Numbered from the stretch's first letter, positions 10,114-22,572 are shown. The stretch is 64,000 nucleotides of DNA from Deinandra increscens subsp. villosa (GCA_039602395.1 JBCNJP010000017.1:86751160-86815159), one strand, 5' to 3'. Notes: generated from the letters alone by a model not told the origin. Numbers and translations: made by a program.

Positions 10114-12825
10114 TGCTGGCCTGGGCTTCACGGTATTCTTCATAGCCGAAGTGTAGCAGTCTTTGGCTTCTTGTTGATCACTCAATATTCTTACAACCCC
10201 CCAAGGTGTGGGAAGCTTCACACACTGATGATAAGTTGACGGAACTGCTTTCATGTCATGGATCCATGGCCTCCCCAAGATAACGTTACAACAAGGAAGG
10301 GAGTCAATTACGCAGAATTTTTGCATGGAGTTGACCCCTTCAACGTACACAGGAAGCCTGATGTCTCCAACTGTATGCTTGGTTTCTCCACTGAAGCCAA
10401 CTAACACCGAGGATCTTGGGATAATCTCCTCTTCTGGGATGCTCATCTTTTTTAGCACATCTAACTGAATGATATTGACCGAGCTGCCGTTGTCTATTAG
10501 GATCCTACGAACATAATGGTTAGCGATGCATAATGTGATTACCAGACTGTCATGATGAGGATCCTGGATATCCAGCTTATCAGTTTCGTCGAAGGAAATG
10601 ATTTTGTCTTCAGTCAACATCGCGTTCTTCTTTGGTCGGCTGCCTTGATCCATCTTAGCTTCTCTAGCATGTCTTTTAGCCGAGGAGAAGGAAGCTCCAC
10701 ATATATCAGATCCTCCCGAGATAAAGTTTATCACCTTGGCATTCGCTGGTGGTGACTGTGCTCTTTTGGGCAGCTCGGCAACATCCTGAGTTTTGCTCTT
10801 CTTTCTGCCAAACAATTCTTTGAGATGCCCCTTGCTGAGCAGGTAGCTGATTTCTTTTCGAAGAGCTATGCAATCGTCTGTTAAGTGCCCAAAGTCTTCA
10901 TGGTAGGCACACCACTTAGACTTATCCTTCTAGGATCCCTGCTTCTCGGACTTCCTTGGCCACCTGGCTTTATCACCTAGATCCTGCAAAGCACATAACA
11001 AACCACTTACGTCAACCGAAAAGCAATAATCAGATACCTTGGGGAAGTCTTCTTCATCCTCCTCATCCTCAACCGCATTGACTCTAGGATTATCACTCCT
11101 GTAATAGGGCTTGGACCATTGTTGCTTTCCAGGAGAATCCGTCCTTCTGCTTGAGGATTCAGGTTTTGACACATCGCTTCTTTTCTGGATTTTCTTATCA
11201 TCCTCTAGCCTGATGAATCTCAATGCCCTTGTTCTGACTTCATCAAGGTTCCTGCAAGGAGTCATAACCAGGTCATCATAAAAACGGGAATCCCCTCTAA
11301 GTCCCATCTTGAAAGCTTCTACAGCAGCTGCCATATCCAAGTTGGGAATATCCAGAGCTTCTCGACCAAATCTGGCCACGTAGTCCCTAAGGGATTCATC
11401 AGACTTCTGAACTATCCTGTATAAGTCACCTGTGAGCTTCTCAAAGCTTCTGCTGCAAGAAAACTGGTTATTAAACAGGTTAACTAAATGTGGAAAAGAA
11501 GTAATGGTATTAGGAGGGATACTGAGCAGCCATTTCAAGGCTGGTCCTGTTAGTGTTGAGCCGAATCCCTTGCAAAGGCAAGCTTCTTTGATGTTTACTG
11601 GGATGGGGTTGATTTCCATCCGTTCCCTGTACTATGCCACGTGCTCCTCAGGATCCGTGGTCCCATCGTAGAGTTTCATGTTGGGAGTTTGGAATCTTTT
11701 TGGAATCTCCACGTCACAAATGGGCCATGCAAATCTGGAAACTCTGTGACTGCCTGCTGGCACTTCAGGGATTGGCCGGATAACACCAGGGACACTTGAG
11801 ATCATGTCCTTTAGTCTCTGAAGCTCCCTGGCTATAGTTGGGTTGATACCTGCATCCTGCACAGTTCCTTGGTTAGGATTAGCATAAAAATTATCAAAGT
11901 TGTTACCAGCCCGGGGATTCTGAGGATGGATCCGGGGTCCATATTCAGCATCTCTAAGGATAGTTGGCTCAGTTGTGGTCTCCACTTGCATGGGGATGAA
12001 GTCTCCCTCATGCATCTCCTGAGATGAACTTGGAAACATGCCTGCGGAGACAGAAGGGTTAGAAAATAAGGATCCTTGGGGATCCGGAGCAGCTCGGAAG
12101 CGGCTTGGGAATTCCGGGAATGGCTGAGTTGAGGATCCTTGTAGCACTTGAGTAGTAGGTGCCCCTGACTGCTGGCTCCAAGGCTCTTGAAAGTTAGACG
12201 TCGTAAACCGCTGAGGTTGAGATCTGGGTAGTTGCGCTGAGAGTCTCGGCATCTGCTGACTTGAAAATCCGGCTGGCTGCTGGCTCGAGCATCTCGGCGG
12301 CTGCTGACTTCCATAACCTCTGTAGTAAGATTCTGGGGGCTGCTCGGAGTAGAATCCGGAGTATTCCAGATCTATCACCCCGGAAGTCTTCTGATGTTGA
12401 GAACCCGAGAATCTCGCAGCAGTAGCCGTTGCAACACTTGACTTTGGAGCAGTAGAGGAATTTGCATTCTGTTTTGGCTGCTCCGATATTTCCGGAGAGT
12501 CAAAACCGAGTGATTTCGGCATCAAAGGGCTGGTTTCCTCTACTGGTTTCTTTGATTTCTTCAATTCCATGATCTCCTTCATCATTTTCTCGTTGGTTTT
12601 GGCTTGTTCATCCACGTGAGTCTTCATCTGCCTGATCAAAACATACAAATCGTTATTAGAAATGGCAGGGTCGGTGGACATACCTTGTGATCCAGTAAAA
12701 GTAGGATATTCCATTCTTTTAGCATCGGTGTTAGTTGTTTTCTTTGACATTGGAGGAAGACCGGTGCTAACAGTCGGTTTGGTGGATGGAATAGATTTTG
12801 AAGTAGTCTTCGATTGAGTCGACAT
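10111..12825 (-). pseudogene. gag: Tat element 1 gag-protease, two in-frame TAG stops
   Basis: One continuous reading frame apart from two nonsense codons (TAG at 11632-11634 and 10930-10932). It has a Gln/Ser/Pro-rich N-terminal half, a gypsy gag core after the first stop (MEINPIPVNIKEACLCKGFG onward), a short zinc-knuckle-like C-x2-H-x4-H-x4-C motif just after the second stop, and an aspartic protease with DNGSS and the later ILGRPW. The start at 12825 aligns with those of elements 2 and 3. Element 3 has the same frame intact at 850 codons. The second stop replaces the Trp that element 3 has there (TGG to TAG). Confidence 0.8.
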
Positions 12826-12884
12826 TTTCAGAAATTTGTAGCGAGAGGGAGATCAAGGCTCTTGGCTGAATTCAAACACCACTT

Positions 12885-12902
12885 GCCCCACGGTGGGCGC
12901 CA
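12885..12902 (-). other. Primer-binding site of element 1
   Basis: On the minus strand TGGCGCCCACCGTGGGGC lies three bases inside the 5' LTR. It is identical in element 3 (42699-42716). It is a TGGCGCC-type site common in plant gypsy elements; I did not assign the tRNA. Confidence 0.75.
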
Positions 12903-12905
12903 AAT

Positions 12906-13424
12906 TGTTTTGGTCAAAAACTGCCTAAGCAATTAGTTGATCAAACTTTGTAAGTGAGGTAGTGTGTTTGATGAATTTGGCAATGAAAATGTAAGTTTAG
13001 ATGTTGACACAAGGATGTAACGAGGGAAAAATCCAGGAATCCCTGAGTATCCTCAAGGATCCTAGCAAAAAACCTCGGGAGCCGGCTTAAAGTGCCTGCT
13101 GCCTGAAACTTTTATATAACGGAAATTGTTCAAGTACAAATGAAGTGAGCTCGTATTCTAAGTGTTACAGAGAGTTTCGAGAACAAGTATCGTGTGTTGT
13201 GTGTGAACCTAGAGCTCAATATATAAAAGATTACATAACAACTACTTTCCTAAAAACTAGCAACTAATCCCACGTCGTCCAACTAGCCGTTAGAGTCCAT
13301 TTGGTCCACGTTTTCTGTTAGTTGACCGAGTCTTTAGGGCACGTGAATCATACCGAAGGTAATCTGCAAAAAATAAACAAAGGGAAGGTAATCGTTAGCT
13401 AAAAATAAATTTCAGGATCCTTAC
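12906..13424 (-). mobile_element. 5' LTR of element 1, truncated by element 2
   Basis: It starts TGTTTTGGTCAAAAA on the plus strand, beside the primer-binding site. The conserved block CAAGGATGTAACGAGGGAAAAATCC and the AGCCGGC segment are shared with the other Tat LTRs in the window. The far end (CCCTCAACA in complete copies) is missing where the 3' LTR of element 2 begins. Confidence 0.75.
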
Positions 13425-14053
13425 TTTTTTGGTCAAAAATTCCAAAGGAATTCTATATTCCAAACTTAGAATGTGAGGTAGTGTGCTTGTCAATAAGCTC
13501 GGAATGTAAGGTTGAACACAAGGATGTAATGAGGGAAAAATCCAGGATCCTTCGAGTTGCCTCTAGGAATCCTAGCAAAAAGACCCCAGGAGCCGGCCTT
13601 AAGAGCCTGCTGCCTAGCAATTTTATTGATACGAAATAAAGAATTACAATTTTTAGAGGCTTGATCGATCGACACTAAGTGTTACAATGATGGTAAATTA
13701 TCAGAGCTAAAGTGTATCGGTGTTGTGTGTCCCTAAGTCGATCGAATCCTCGATTATATAAGGATTATAAGAATAACAAACTATCCGGGATTCCCGGGAT
13801 CCTATCGCCCAACTAATATAACCGTTAGAGCCCTCTTCATTCACTTGGTCCACGATCTCATTTAGCTGGAACTTGAATCTCGGAGGTAGTTGATGACTTC
13901 AACGGTACCTGGTCAAATAAACATGTGGCAATTATAAGGGTTAGTCGAATAAAATAAATCAAGATATCTTGATGAGTGGGATCCCTAGAAGATAATAGGA
14001 TTCCTGAACTATGTGAGCTTCCTGCGAGCATCCTGAAAAGAATACCCTCAACA
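13425..14053 (-). mobile_element. 3' LTR of element 2
   Basis: It aligns along its length with 22640-23259, sharing TATCCGGGATTCCCGGGATC, the CCGTTAGAGCCCTCTTC block and the CCCTCAACA end. The two differ at many positions, so the insertion is old or the ends have exchanged with other copies. The initial TG appears mutated to TT. Confidence 0.75.
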
Positions 14054-14102
14054 CTTACAGTGAAGTGCTTCAAGCCTATGCGAGCTGCTTAATATATCCT
14101 GA

Positions 14103-14462
14103 AATCCGGTACCAACAGAGAAGAAGCTGGTCGAGGCTAATGAGAAGATCCAAGCCCAATCCGACATTGCTAAGGGTAAGACCCTGTTTTATGAGCATAA
14201 GCTCAACGAACAGCGTCTGAGCTTTGAAGCCAAGATGGCCACTGATGCTGAAATCGGCCAACTTTCGGCTGCTTGGAGCGTCCTGAAGTGCAAGATCCAA
14301 ATGGCAGGTGAGGCTGAAGCGGCTAGTTTTAAGGTTCCTGGCTGGAAGCTGGTTTTGGAATCGTTGGGAGGAGGCAATGGTGACGTGGCTGGAGCAGGGA
14401 AGGATGGGAATGATGGTGGCTCCTCGAAGACGGTTCCGGATATCTCCGGCAGCAATGACTAG
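14103..14462 (+). pseudogene. Antisense ORF remnant of element 2, coiled-coil
   Basis: An open frame of 119 codons on the strand opposite gag-pol, between the 3' LTR and integrase. It begins after a TGA at 14100 and includes LVEANEKIQAQSDIAKGKT, ending SGSND then TAG. The N-terminal half is rich in Glu, Lys, Gln and Ala and looks like a coiled coil; the C-terminal third is Gly-rich. Many Tat elements carry an extra ORF here in antisense, often annotated as a putative gypsy-type transposon protein; assignment is by position and composition. A second overlapping frame (to 14565) continues with GEGKKLEEVEKLVEEGKAMG, so one frameshift may have split a longer C-terminus. The 5' part is missing. 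Confidence 0.5.
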
Positions 14463-15175
14463 GGCTTACGTGCTGGAGCTGGGAGAGGGCAAGAAGCTTG
14501 AGGAGGTGGAGAAGCTGGTGGAAGAAGGGAAGGCAATGGGCGATGAAGATAATGCAACGGTCTGAGCCCATTTTTTTTTATGTTTGGTGGTTTTTTTGTT
14601 AAACGATATCTTTGTGGTTCCTGAAAGAAACAAGCAACGAACAACAAGCAATGGTAGGGATCCTGGTGGAGGGATCTTGTATTTTACAAGACGAAACCAT
14701 GATTCCTAAGAACTTTTGACCTCTGAGCTTCCCGAGCGGAGGGATCCTGAGGTTTTCAGGACGAACCTTGGGAAGCTCAAAACCCGTTTTCATATGTTAA
14801 TAATATGATTATCTTTTGGCTTCTCATGTTATGTTTTGTGTTGAAATTTTGTATATAAGATTAGTTATAAAATTTATCAAGAATCTTGAAAAGAACTTGT
14901 ACATTAGGAAATAATTTGAGATTTTTTAATCAAATAGGTCAAAATCCAAAATCGAGTAATAATAACTTAAGTCACCTGACCTTCAAGTTTTACCTTAGTC
15001 GATTTCTCAACCCAAGCTGCCTTTTCTCTTTTTATCTCATTCAGGATCCTTACGGGAATCCTGAAAAGACAACCTTGCCAGTTTATCCTGACATCTTTCC
15101 TTTGAATTTTAAAAAGAGTTTAATAGGATTCCTGGCCAGGGGCCAAAGGAAGTTCTTCTGAAAATAAGATAGCAG
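14463..15175. other. 3' region of element 2 between antisense ORF and repeats
   Basis: After the antisense ORF there is AT-rich DNA with two GGAGGGATC(T/C)TG words (about 14669 and 14738), each followed by AGGACGA or AGACGA. No gene or RNA is seen. Confidence 0.4.
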
Positions 15176-15800
15176 ATTTAGAAATAAGCTGGGGATAAAC
15201 CCAGGATTCTTAGGACTAAGCCAAAACTGGGGTCAAGCCCTTAAATACTTGGGACTAAGCCAAAACTGGGGCCAAGCCCTAAAATACTTGGGACTAAGCC
15301 AAAACTGGGGTCAAGCCCTTATGTAAGTGACATGGAAATGTCAAAATCTTAGATAACACGTCAGTGTTATAAACCTTGAGAATCCGCCCAGCAGCCTACG
15401 ATGACAAGATTGTCAGCCACCCATGGGATGGACTGGTCCGGCCATCTTGAGCATACTGGTGGACAACGTGCGATCCTGGCGAGGGTCGTGTGCTACTGGC
15501 GATTACCCAAACTTAGGAGAGGAGTCAGCCTCTCAAACCTTAGAAGGTACGCAGGATACCTTAAACGTAGGAGAGGTGGCCAACCTCTAACTGGGGATAT
15601 ACCCAAAATACTTAGGATTCTCAAAATCTGCAAAACACTCAACACTTGGTGAGGGGTGGGTGTTAGCTTAGCTAACACCACTCCGATGCTTAAGTCAGTA
15701 TCATGTGATGAAAATAATAAGAATAATATTGAAATTGGATTAGTATACGTACCTTGTAGTATTTGGGCAGTGAGGATCCTTGGGATTCCAATGAGGATTC
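15176..15800 (-). repeat. 3' untranslated repeats of element 2
   Basis: Three to four copies of a unit of about 40 bases containing ACTTGGGACTAAGCC and AAACTGGGGTCAAGCCC lie at about 15200-15325. Further on are non-coding blocks shared with element 3 (for example CTGGTCCGGCCA near 15430 and 33593, and GGTGAGGGGTGGGTGTTAGC near 15648). Confidence 0.6.
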
Positions 15801-18800
15801 TCACATAAAATAAGCTTTGAGGTGGATGGCATTCCAGGCTCTTGGTAGGGGTTCTCCTTCCATGTTTACCAAACGATATGCCCCTTTTCCTTCTTCAGAA
15901 TCTATCAAATATGGACCTTCCCACTTGGGTGCCAATTTTCCATCGGCTGGATTGGTAGTATTTTGAAATGCCTTTCTCAGCACTAAGTCCCCTACTTGAA
16001 ATCTTCTTAACCTGGTATTCCTGTTATAAAACTTTTCCACCCTTTGTTGATAGGATGCCATCCGGATTCTGGCCATATCTCTGAGCTCCTCAACTGTTTC
16101 AAGATCCTGAAGCAAGGTCTGGCTGTTGGTTTCAGGATCCTGGCAATTAATCCTGGCTGTAGGTAGCACCATTTCTGTGGGGATCACAGCCTCAGCTCCA
16201 AATACTAATGAGAATGGAGTTTGGCCGGTTGCATTCTTGGGTGTCGTCCTATCTGCCCAAAGAACAAATGGTAGCTCCTCAGCCCATTTGCCTTTCTTGG
16301 AGCCCAACTTCTTCTTAAGGTTGTTGATGATGATCTTGTTGCTGGATTCCGCCTGTCCATTAGCTTGAGGGTGAACAGGTGTTGAAGTAATCATTTTTAT
16401 GCCCCAGCTCGCATAAAAATTTGTTGTTCTTCTGCCGATGAACTGGGAGCCGTTGTCACATATGATCTCTGCCGGAATCCCAAATCTGGTAATGATGTTT
16501 CTCTTGATGAAGGATATCACCTCTTTCTCTCTCACTTGTACATAGGCTTCTGCTTCAATCCACTTGGAGAAATAGTCTATCATTGCAAGCATAATTACTT
16601 TCCCTCTAGGAGCCTTGGGCAGCTTACCCACAGTATCCATGCCCCCACTTCATGAACGGCCATGGGGATACTATAGGGTGCAGATGCTCGGCTGGTTGGT
16701 GCAGAATATTGCCTTGCCTTTGGCAGGCATCACACTTTTGTGAGAAGCTCATGGAATCCTTCTTCATTGTAGGCCAATAGTAACCAAATCTGAGAATCTT
16801 GGAGAAGAGTGCTCTGCCCCCAGTGTGATTTCCACAATCTCCACTATGGATGTCTTCAAGCACTTCAAGAGCTTCTGCTTTCTCTAAGCACCTCAAGTAG
16901 ACACCTGCAAGAGATTTTCTATATAGTATGTTATCTAAGATAAAATAAGGTATTACCTTGGCGCGAAAAGCCCTGGGATTTTCACCCTTAGGAATTTCTC
17001 CGTCTTTAAGATATTTAATAATTGGATAAGTCCAGGATTCTTGGATATCCTTGGGATTCCCAACATCTGCTTCTTCATTGTCATCGATCGCGTGAGCTTC
17101 CTGTTGAGCTATTGTCGGCGTCTAGGATATGCGTTATAGGAATCCTGATATCCTCAGGGATCCTGAGCGATGAAGCCAAGTTTGCCAAAGCATCGGCTTC
17201 TGAATTGTCTTCTCTTGGAACCTGTGAAATGTTAAAACTTTTGAAAAGCAAAGATAATTTTGTAACATTATCAAGATATTTGATTAGATTCTCCCCTCTC
17301 ACTGCATAAGAGCCATTAAATTGGTTAGTTAATAGAAGGGAATCAACAAATACTTGAATACACCGGATGCCCATATCTCTAGCCAATTGCAACCCAGCAA
17401 TCAAAGCTTCATATTCAGCTTCGTTGTTGGTAGCCTGAAATTCACAAGATATGGATAATGGTATTATGTCCCCATGTGGTGATTTTAGCAGGATTCCCAG
17501 CCCTGTTCCTCTAACATTTGAGGATCCACCAGTATAAACTTCTTTCTCTCAACTTTTCCTGGTTCTATGTCACTGCTGAAATCGACCACAAAGTCAGCCA
17601 AGGCTTGAGATTTGATTGCTTTCCTTGGCTCATATTTGATGTAATAGGCACTTAGCTTGACTGCCCATTTAGCCATCCTACCTGACATTCCCGGCTTCCT
17701 AAGGACTGCCTTAATAGGATAGTTAGTGTTTTGGCTAAAAATTACTTAAGCAAAATTAGTAAAACTTGAACCAAATAAGATTGTGAGGTTTGGTGCCTAG
17801 GATTAAGATACGAAAACTGTTTGTAAAAATCCTGGGACAACAACTGAATTCCAGGGACAAAAGCCGGAATCCTGGGTTAAAATGTAAGTTTAGTTATGAA
17901 ATCGATTGAGAAAGTTAATAACACAAATGAAGCCTTGAATGCAAGTAGGAACACCGAGAATTTTACTAGGGAAAAGCCCTTAGCCCTTAGATGTCTCTAA
18001 GGCGCCGCCGGCATAAAAACCCCGGGTAGCGATAACACACGCTACCAATTTATTGATCACGTAAATGTTTGAGTACAATGAGTATGCAGAGAAATAAGTA
18101 CGAGATTACAATGAGTAAAGCTCGAATGAGCTGAATAAACGACTAAGTGTCCTATATATACTCCTAGATCTTCAACAACTTGTCCGATATTCCAGGGATC
18201 TCCTCTTCAACGTCTCTTTCAGTTGGTTGACCGAGTTTCCAGCTAACTGACTTTGACCACGTGCGAAATAAGTCTTTAGCTTGTTTTATGCGACCGTTAG
18301 TAGACTTCGTCAACCTGTCCTTGATCAAATATAGGCACACAAACCGTTAGCGACAATGCCCTAGCATGCAGGGTCATTTCCACATGCTGGGTCATCTATA
18401 AAATAAGGGTAACCCTGGATTATACACATTTTAGATCATATTAACATAGAATAAAATGAATATAAACTTCCCTGTATGAAGTCGACATCCTGGGTCATCA
18501 CTTTACTATTGACACATTCAGGGTCACCGAACATTACCTGCCAAATTCAGGGTCATACGATTCCTGGGTCATTCCTGCCCCTGGTCTATACCTGTACCCT
18601 GGATTACCAGCCGAATATTTAGGGTATAACAGTTAGATTTTATAATTATAACATGAGTTTAAAAATAATGTCTAAGTTTAGTGGAAGCCATTATAAAAGC
18701 CAGAATTAATTTTTCAAGGAGAGAATACCTGGACTTTGCGTCTAGCAGAGTTTTACTTACGTAATATACCGGATGTTGCTGACCTTGGAGGTCTTTTACT

Positions 18801-19981
18801 AAGATTGCACTGACCGAGCTTCCGGAAACAGCAAGATACAAATATAGCGGCTCCCCATCCTCTGGTTTCATCAGCAACGGGGCAGCTGATAGGTAGTCTT
18901 TTAAGCATCTCAAGGCTTCTTTGTGCTTCTCAGTCCACTCAAACTTCCTGTTTTTCCTTAGGATATCGTAGAAATCCTTTCTTTTTTTGGAGGATCTCAA
19001 GATGAACCTGTTAAGAGCTGCGATCCTCCCTGTCAACCTTTGTACCTCCTTTACATTTGATGGGGACTTCAAATTTAGTATTGCTTTTATTTGTTCTAGA
19101 CTTGCTTCGATCCCTCTTTCAGTGACCATGTAGCCTAAAAAATTTCCTGCTTGCACCCCAAAGTGGCATTTAGAGGGATTGAGCTTCATGTTATATTGGT
19201 CAAGGATGTCAAAGGCAATTTGGAGAGATCCTGGACGTGATCTTGTGCCTTCTTAGATTTCACCACCATATTGTCTATCTAGACTTCCATCGTGTCCCCC
19301 ATTGTTAAACATCATATCGACTAGCCTCTCGTAGGTGGCACCAGCATTTCTTAGACCAAAAGGCATAGAAGTATAACAATAGATACCTGTCGAAGTCATA
19401 AAAGCTGTATGCTCCTGGTCACATGGTTCCATCTGGATTTGTTGAAAACTTACTGAAGCATCCATGAAGGTGAGCATCTCATGACCAGCCGAGGCATCCA
19501 CCATTGCATCAATATGGGGAAGTGGGAAAGGATCCTTAAGACATGTCTTATTCAAGTCCGTGTAATCTACACAAACTCTCCACTTTCCATTCTTCTTCTG
19601 AACCACCACCACATTTGCTAGCCACCTAGGATATTTGACTTCTCTGATCATCTTGGTTTTGAGAAGCTTGTCAACTTCTTCCTGTATGATTGCATTCTTC
19701 TCGGGAGCGAACTTCCTTCTCTTTTGTTGTATGGGCCTGAAAGAAGGATCTAGACCAAGTTTATGAGTAATAACATGTTTAGGGATACCTATCGTGTCCT
19801 TATGTTTCCAAGCGAAAGTTGAGGTTCTGGCCTTCAGAAGCTGAACCAATTCTATTTCCAAACCTGCTGGGATGCCCGATCCTACGAGCACCTTGATTTC
19901 AGGATTCTTAGGATCTAGAAGGACTTCTTTGACATCAAGCTCCCTATCCTCCTGTACTTCAAGTGCTCTTTTTTGTAATTG
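15801..19981 (-). pseudogene. pol: Tat element 2 pol, frameshifted and interrupted by a solo LTR
   Basis: The fragments lie in pol order: RT start 19253-19891 (in phase with gag across the TAG), RT end plus RNase H 18659-19189, then after an inserted LTR the second RNase H at 17081-17688, and integrase at 15801-16896 with its C-terminus intact. Breaks visible against elements 1 and 3: a short deletion near 19290-19300 that removes the stretch before YIDD, a lesion near 17540, another near 17120, and one extra C near 16643. The final codons (AIHLKAYFM, stop at 15801-15803) match element 1. Confidence 0.8.
17727..18631. mobile_element. Solo LTR inserted in element 2 pol, 5-bp target duplication
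   Basis: It begins TGTTTTGGCTAAAAATTAC and ends GGTATAACA, flanked on both sides by GTTAG (17722-17726 and 18632-18636). Uninterrupted element 3 has a single GTTAG at this point. At 905 bases it is related to the Tat LTRs by its start and by the GAGGGAAAA/GCCGGC-like middle, but it is longer. Its last 200 bases hold repeated CAGGGTCA or CTGGGTCA words. There is no internal region, so it is a product of LTR-LTR recombination. Confidence 0.8.
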
Positions 19982-19984
19982 CTA
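19976..19984 (-). promoter_or_regulatory. Probable leaky stop TAG CAA TTA between protease and RT (element 2)
   Basis: The gag-protease frame ends at 19982 with TAG, followed by CAA TTA, and the RT frame continues in the same phase with no other stop to 19253. This copy shows the single-stop arrangement most cleanly. Confidence 0.65.
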
Positions 19985-22572
19985 TCCTTTCGTCACCTTG
20001 GTGGTGTTGTTCATCGATGTTGAATAACAGTTCTTGGCTTCCTGCTGACCGCTTTCGATCCTTACAACTCCCCAAGGTGTGGGAAGCTTGATGCATTGAT
20101 GATAAGTTGAAGGGACCGCTTTCATCTCGTGTATCCATGGCCTGCCAAGAATTATATTGCAACAAGAGAGAGAATCTATAACACAAAATTTTTGCATAGA
20201 GTTTACCCCCTCTATGTATACTGGTAACCTGATATCCCCAACGGTGCTTTTAGTTTCACCACTGAAGCCAACCAGGACTGAGGATCTTGCAACTATTTCA
20301 GTTTCTGGGATCCCCATCTTCTTGAGTACATCAAGACGGATTTTGTTTACTGAGCTCCCAGTTATCAATCAGGATCATGTGGACAAAATGGTTAGCAATA
20401 TATAAGGTGACCACAAGACTATCATGGTGGGGATCCTGGACATGAGAACAGTCACTCTCATCGAAGGATATCAGTTTGTCTTGAGTTAAGGTGGATGTCC
20501 GGATATCAGTTTGTCTATAGTTAGGGTGGATGTCCGGACAGGTCTGTCACCCTGTTCAGATTTAGATTCCTTAGCATGCTTCTTGGCTGAGGAATACAAA
20601 GTGCCGCAGATGTCTGAGCCTCCTGAAATGAAGTTGATTATTTGAGCATCCTGAGGCAGGGAAGCTGCTCTCTAAGGCACCTTGTCGGCTTCCTGAGTCT
20701 TGATCTTCTTTCTACCTACCAACTCTTTGAGACGCCCCTTACTGAGTAGATAGCTAATTTCCTTCCGAAGAGCTACGCATTCATTTGTTAGGTGGCCAAA
20801 ATCTTCATGGAAAGCGCACCACTTGGTTTTGTCTTTCCAGGATCCCTGCTTATCATTTTTCTTAGGCCATCTTGCCTTTTCGCTAAGATCCTGCATTGCA
20901 CACATTAAGCCACCAATATCAACAGAAAAACAATACTCAGATACCTTATGATACTCCTCCTCCTCATCATCTTGGTCCACAACGTTGACTTTTTGATTAT
21001 ATGGTTTGGAATATGGACGGGATTCGTACGGCTTCCCGGGGGATTCCGACTATTTTATTATTGGAATCATATTTAGGAATATCTAACCTCTGGTGGATCT
21101 TCTTTGTCGTCTTCCAAACGGATAAACCTCAAGGATCTGCTGCGTACTTCGTCAAGGTTCCTGCAAGGAGTCATAACGAGGTCATCATAAAAACGGGAAT
21201 CCTTAGAGAGCCCCATTTTAAAGGCTTCAACGGCTGCTGCCATATCCAGATGAGGAATCTCAAGAGATTCTCGTCCGAATCTAGCGATGTATTCTCTGAG
21301 CGGCTCATCCGGCTTCTGAACTACTCGATATAGATCGCCTGTGAGCTTCTCAAAGGTTCTACTGCAAGAAAATTGATTGTTAAACAGGTTAACTAAGTGA
21401 GAGAATGATGTAATAGTATTAGGAGGAATGCTCAGTAGCCATTTCATGGCTACTCTTGTTAAGGTTGAACCAAAGCCTTTGCACAGACAGGCTTCCTTGA
21501 TTTCTATCGGAATGGGATTGATCTCCATACGCTCCCTGTAATGTGCCACGTGTTCTTCAGGATCCGTGGTTCCATCGTAAAGCTTCATGCTTGGAGTTTG
21601 AAAACGCTTCAGGATCTCTACTTGAGAGATCGGCCAAGTAAATCTGGAGATCTTGTGGCTTTCCAAAGGAACCTCAGGAATGGGCTTCAGGATTCCTGGA
21701 ACACTCGATATCATTTCTTTCAACTTCTGGAGCTCCCTAGCAATACTTGGATGTATACCTGCATCATAAGGAGCACCCTGGTTAGAAACGACAGGAATTA
21801 AATTGGAGACATTACCTGGGCCAGGATTTTGGACTAGGATCCAGGGATCATATCCATAGTTTGTTGGAATGCTCGGCTCCATAGCGGCTGCTGTTTGCAT
21901 GGGAATGAAGTCACCATCATGCACATCTGAGGAGCTGGTCCTGAAGACTCCTGCAGAAATAGAAGGGTTAGAATGCCAACATCCTTGGAGATTCTGGCCT
22001 GGATTCCCAGTAGAAAAGGGATACCTTTGAGATGGTGAAGCCAAGGATCCCAATGATAATGGAGTCCAAGGATCTTTGGAACGTGGCCATGAGGATTCTG
22101 GCGGAATAGTACCTGAGAATCCAGTAGTACTTCATGCATATCTAGCGGCCTGGGAAGTCATCATAGGGGCTGTAGTGAAGCATGATGCTGATTTATAACT
22201 GTAGCGAGACGGATTTGAGGATCCTGAGGTGTTGAAGTCAAGATGCCTGGGAAATAGGGCACTTTGCTCCTCCACAGATTTCTTAGACTTCTTAAGCTCC
22301 TCGATCTCCTTCATCACTGTTTGATTGGTCTTTTGTTGCTGATCCATCTGATTCTTCGCCTGCTTGATTAAAGTAAAAAAATCATTGTTAGTAATAATAG
22401 GATCAACAGATTGAACCTGGGATCATGTAAAGATAGGATAGTCGGCTTTTCTTGGCTGCTTGTCCACTTTCTTCTGATGGTCATTATTTTTCTTCAGGCT
22501 TCCTGGACCGGAAGGAAGAGGAGGGATGGAGGACGATGTAGAGGCCGAGACAGAGTTTTGCTGATTCGACAT
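19982..22572 (-). pseudogene. gag: Tat element 2 gag-protease
   Basis: The start MSNQQ at 22572-22570 aligns with element 3. The N-terminal and gag-core parts are in 21073-22572, the zinc-knuckle-like and linker part in 20672-20980, and protease (lacking its exact active-site start) in 19982-20368. Breaks include a stop near 22430, frameshifts near 22130 and 21070, and a 36-base tandem duplication at about 20485-20540 (GGTGGATGTCCGGA twice). The protease active-site region is disturbed near 20360, where an extra base follows the serine codons. Confidence 0.75.

Larger units (their letters stand above)
5771..13424 (-). mobile_element. Tat-type Ty3/gypsy element 1, lacking its 3' LTR
   Basis: Read on the minus strand it has a 5' LTR (12906-13424, cut short), primer-binding site, gag-protease, TAG CAA TTA, RT, RNase H, a second archaeal-type RNase H, integrase and a repeat-bearing 3' region. 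The second RNase H and the absence of a chromodomain place it in the Tat (Retand/Ogre) group. The 3' LTR is missing: the 3' region runs into the inverted-repeat cluster. The 5' LTR is cut by the 3' LTR of element 2. It is the best preserved pol in the window. Confidence 0.85.

Noticed and set aside
14189..14793. Overlapping minus-strand frames opposite the antisense ORF
   Set aside because: Shadows of the plus-strand coiled-coil frame in GC-richer DNA; Pro/Ser/His-rich without family character.
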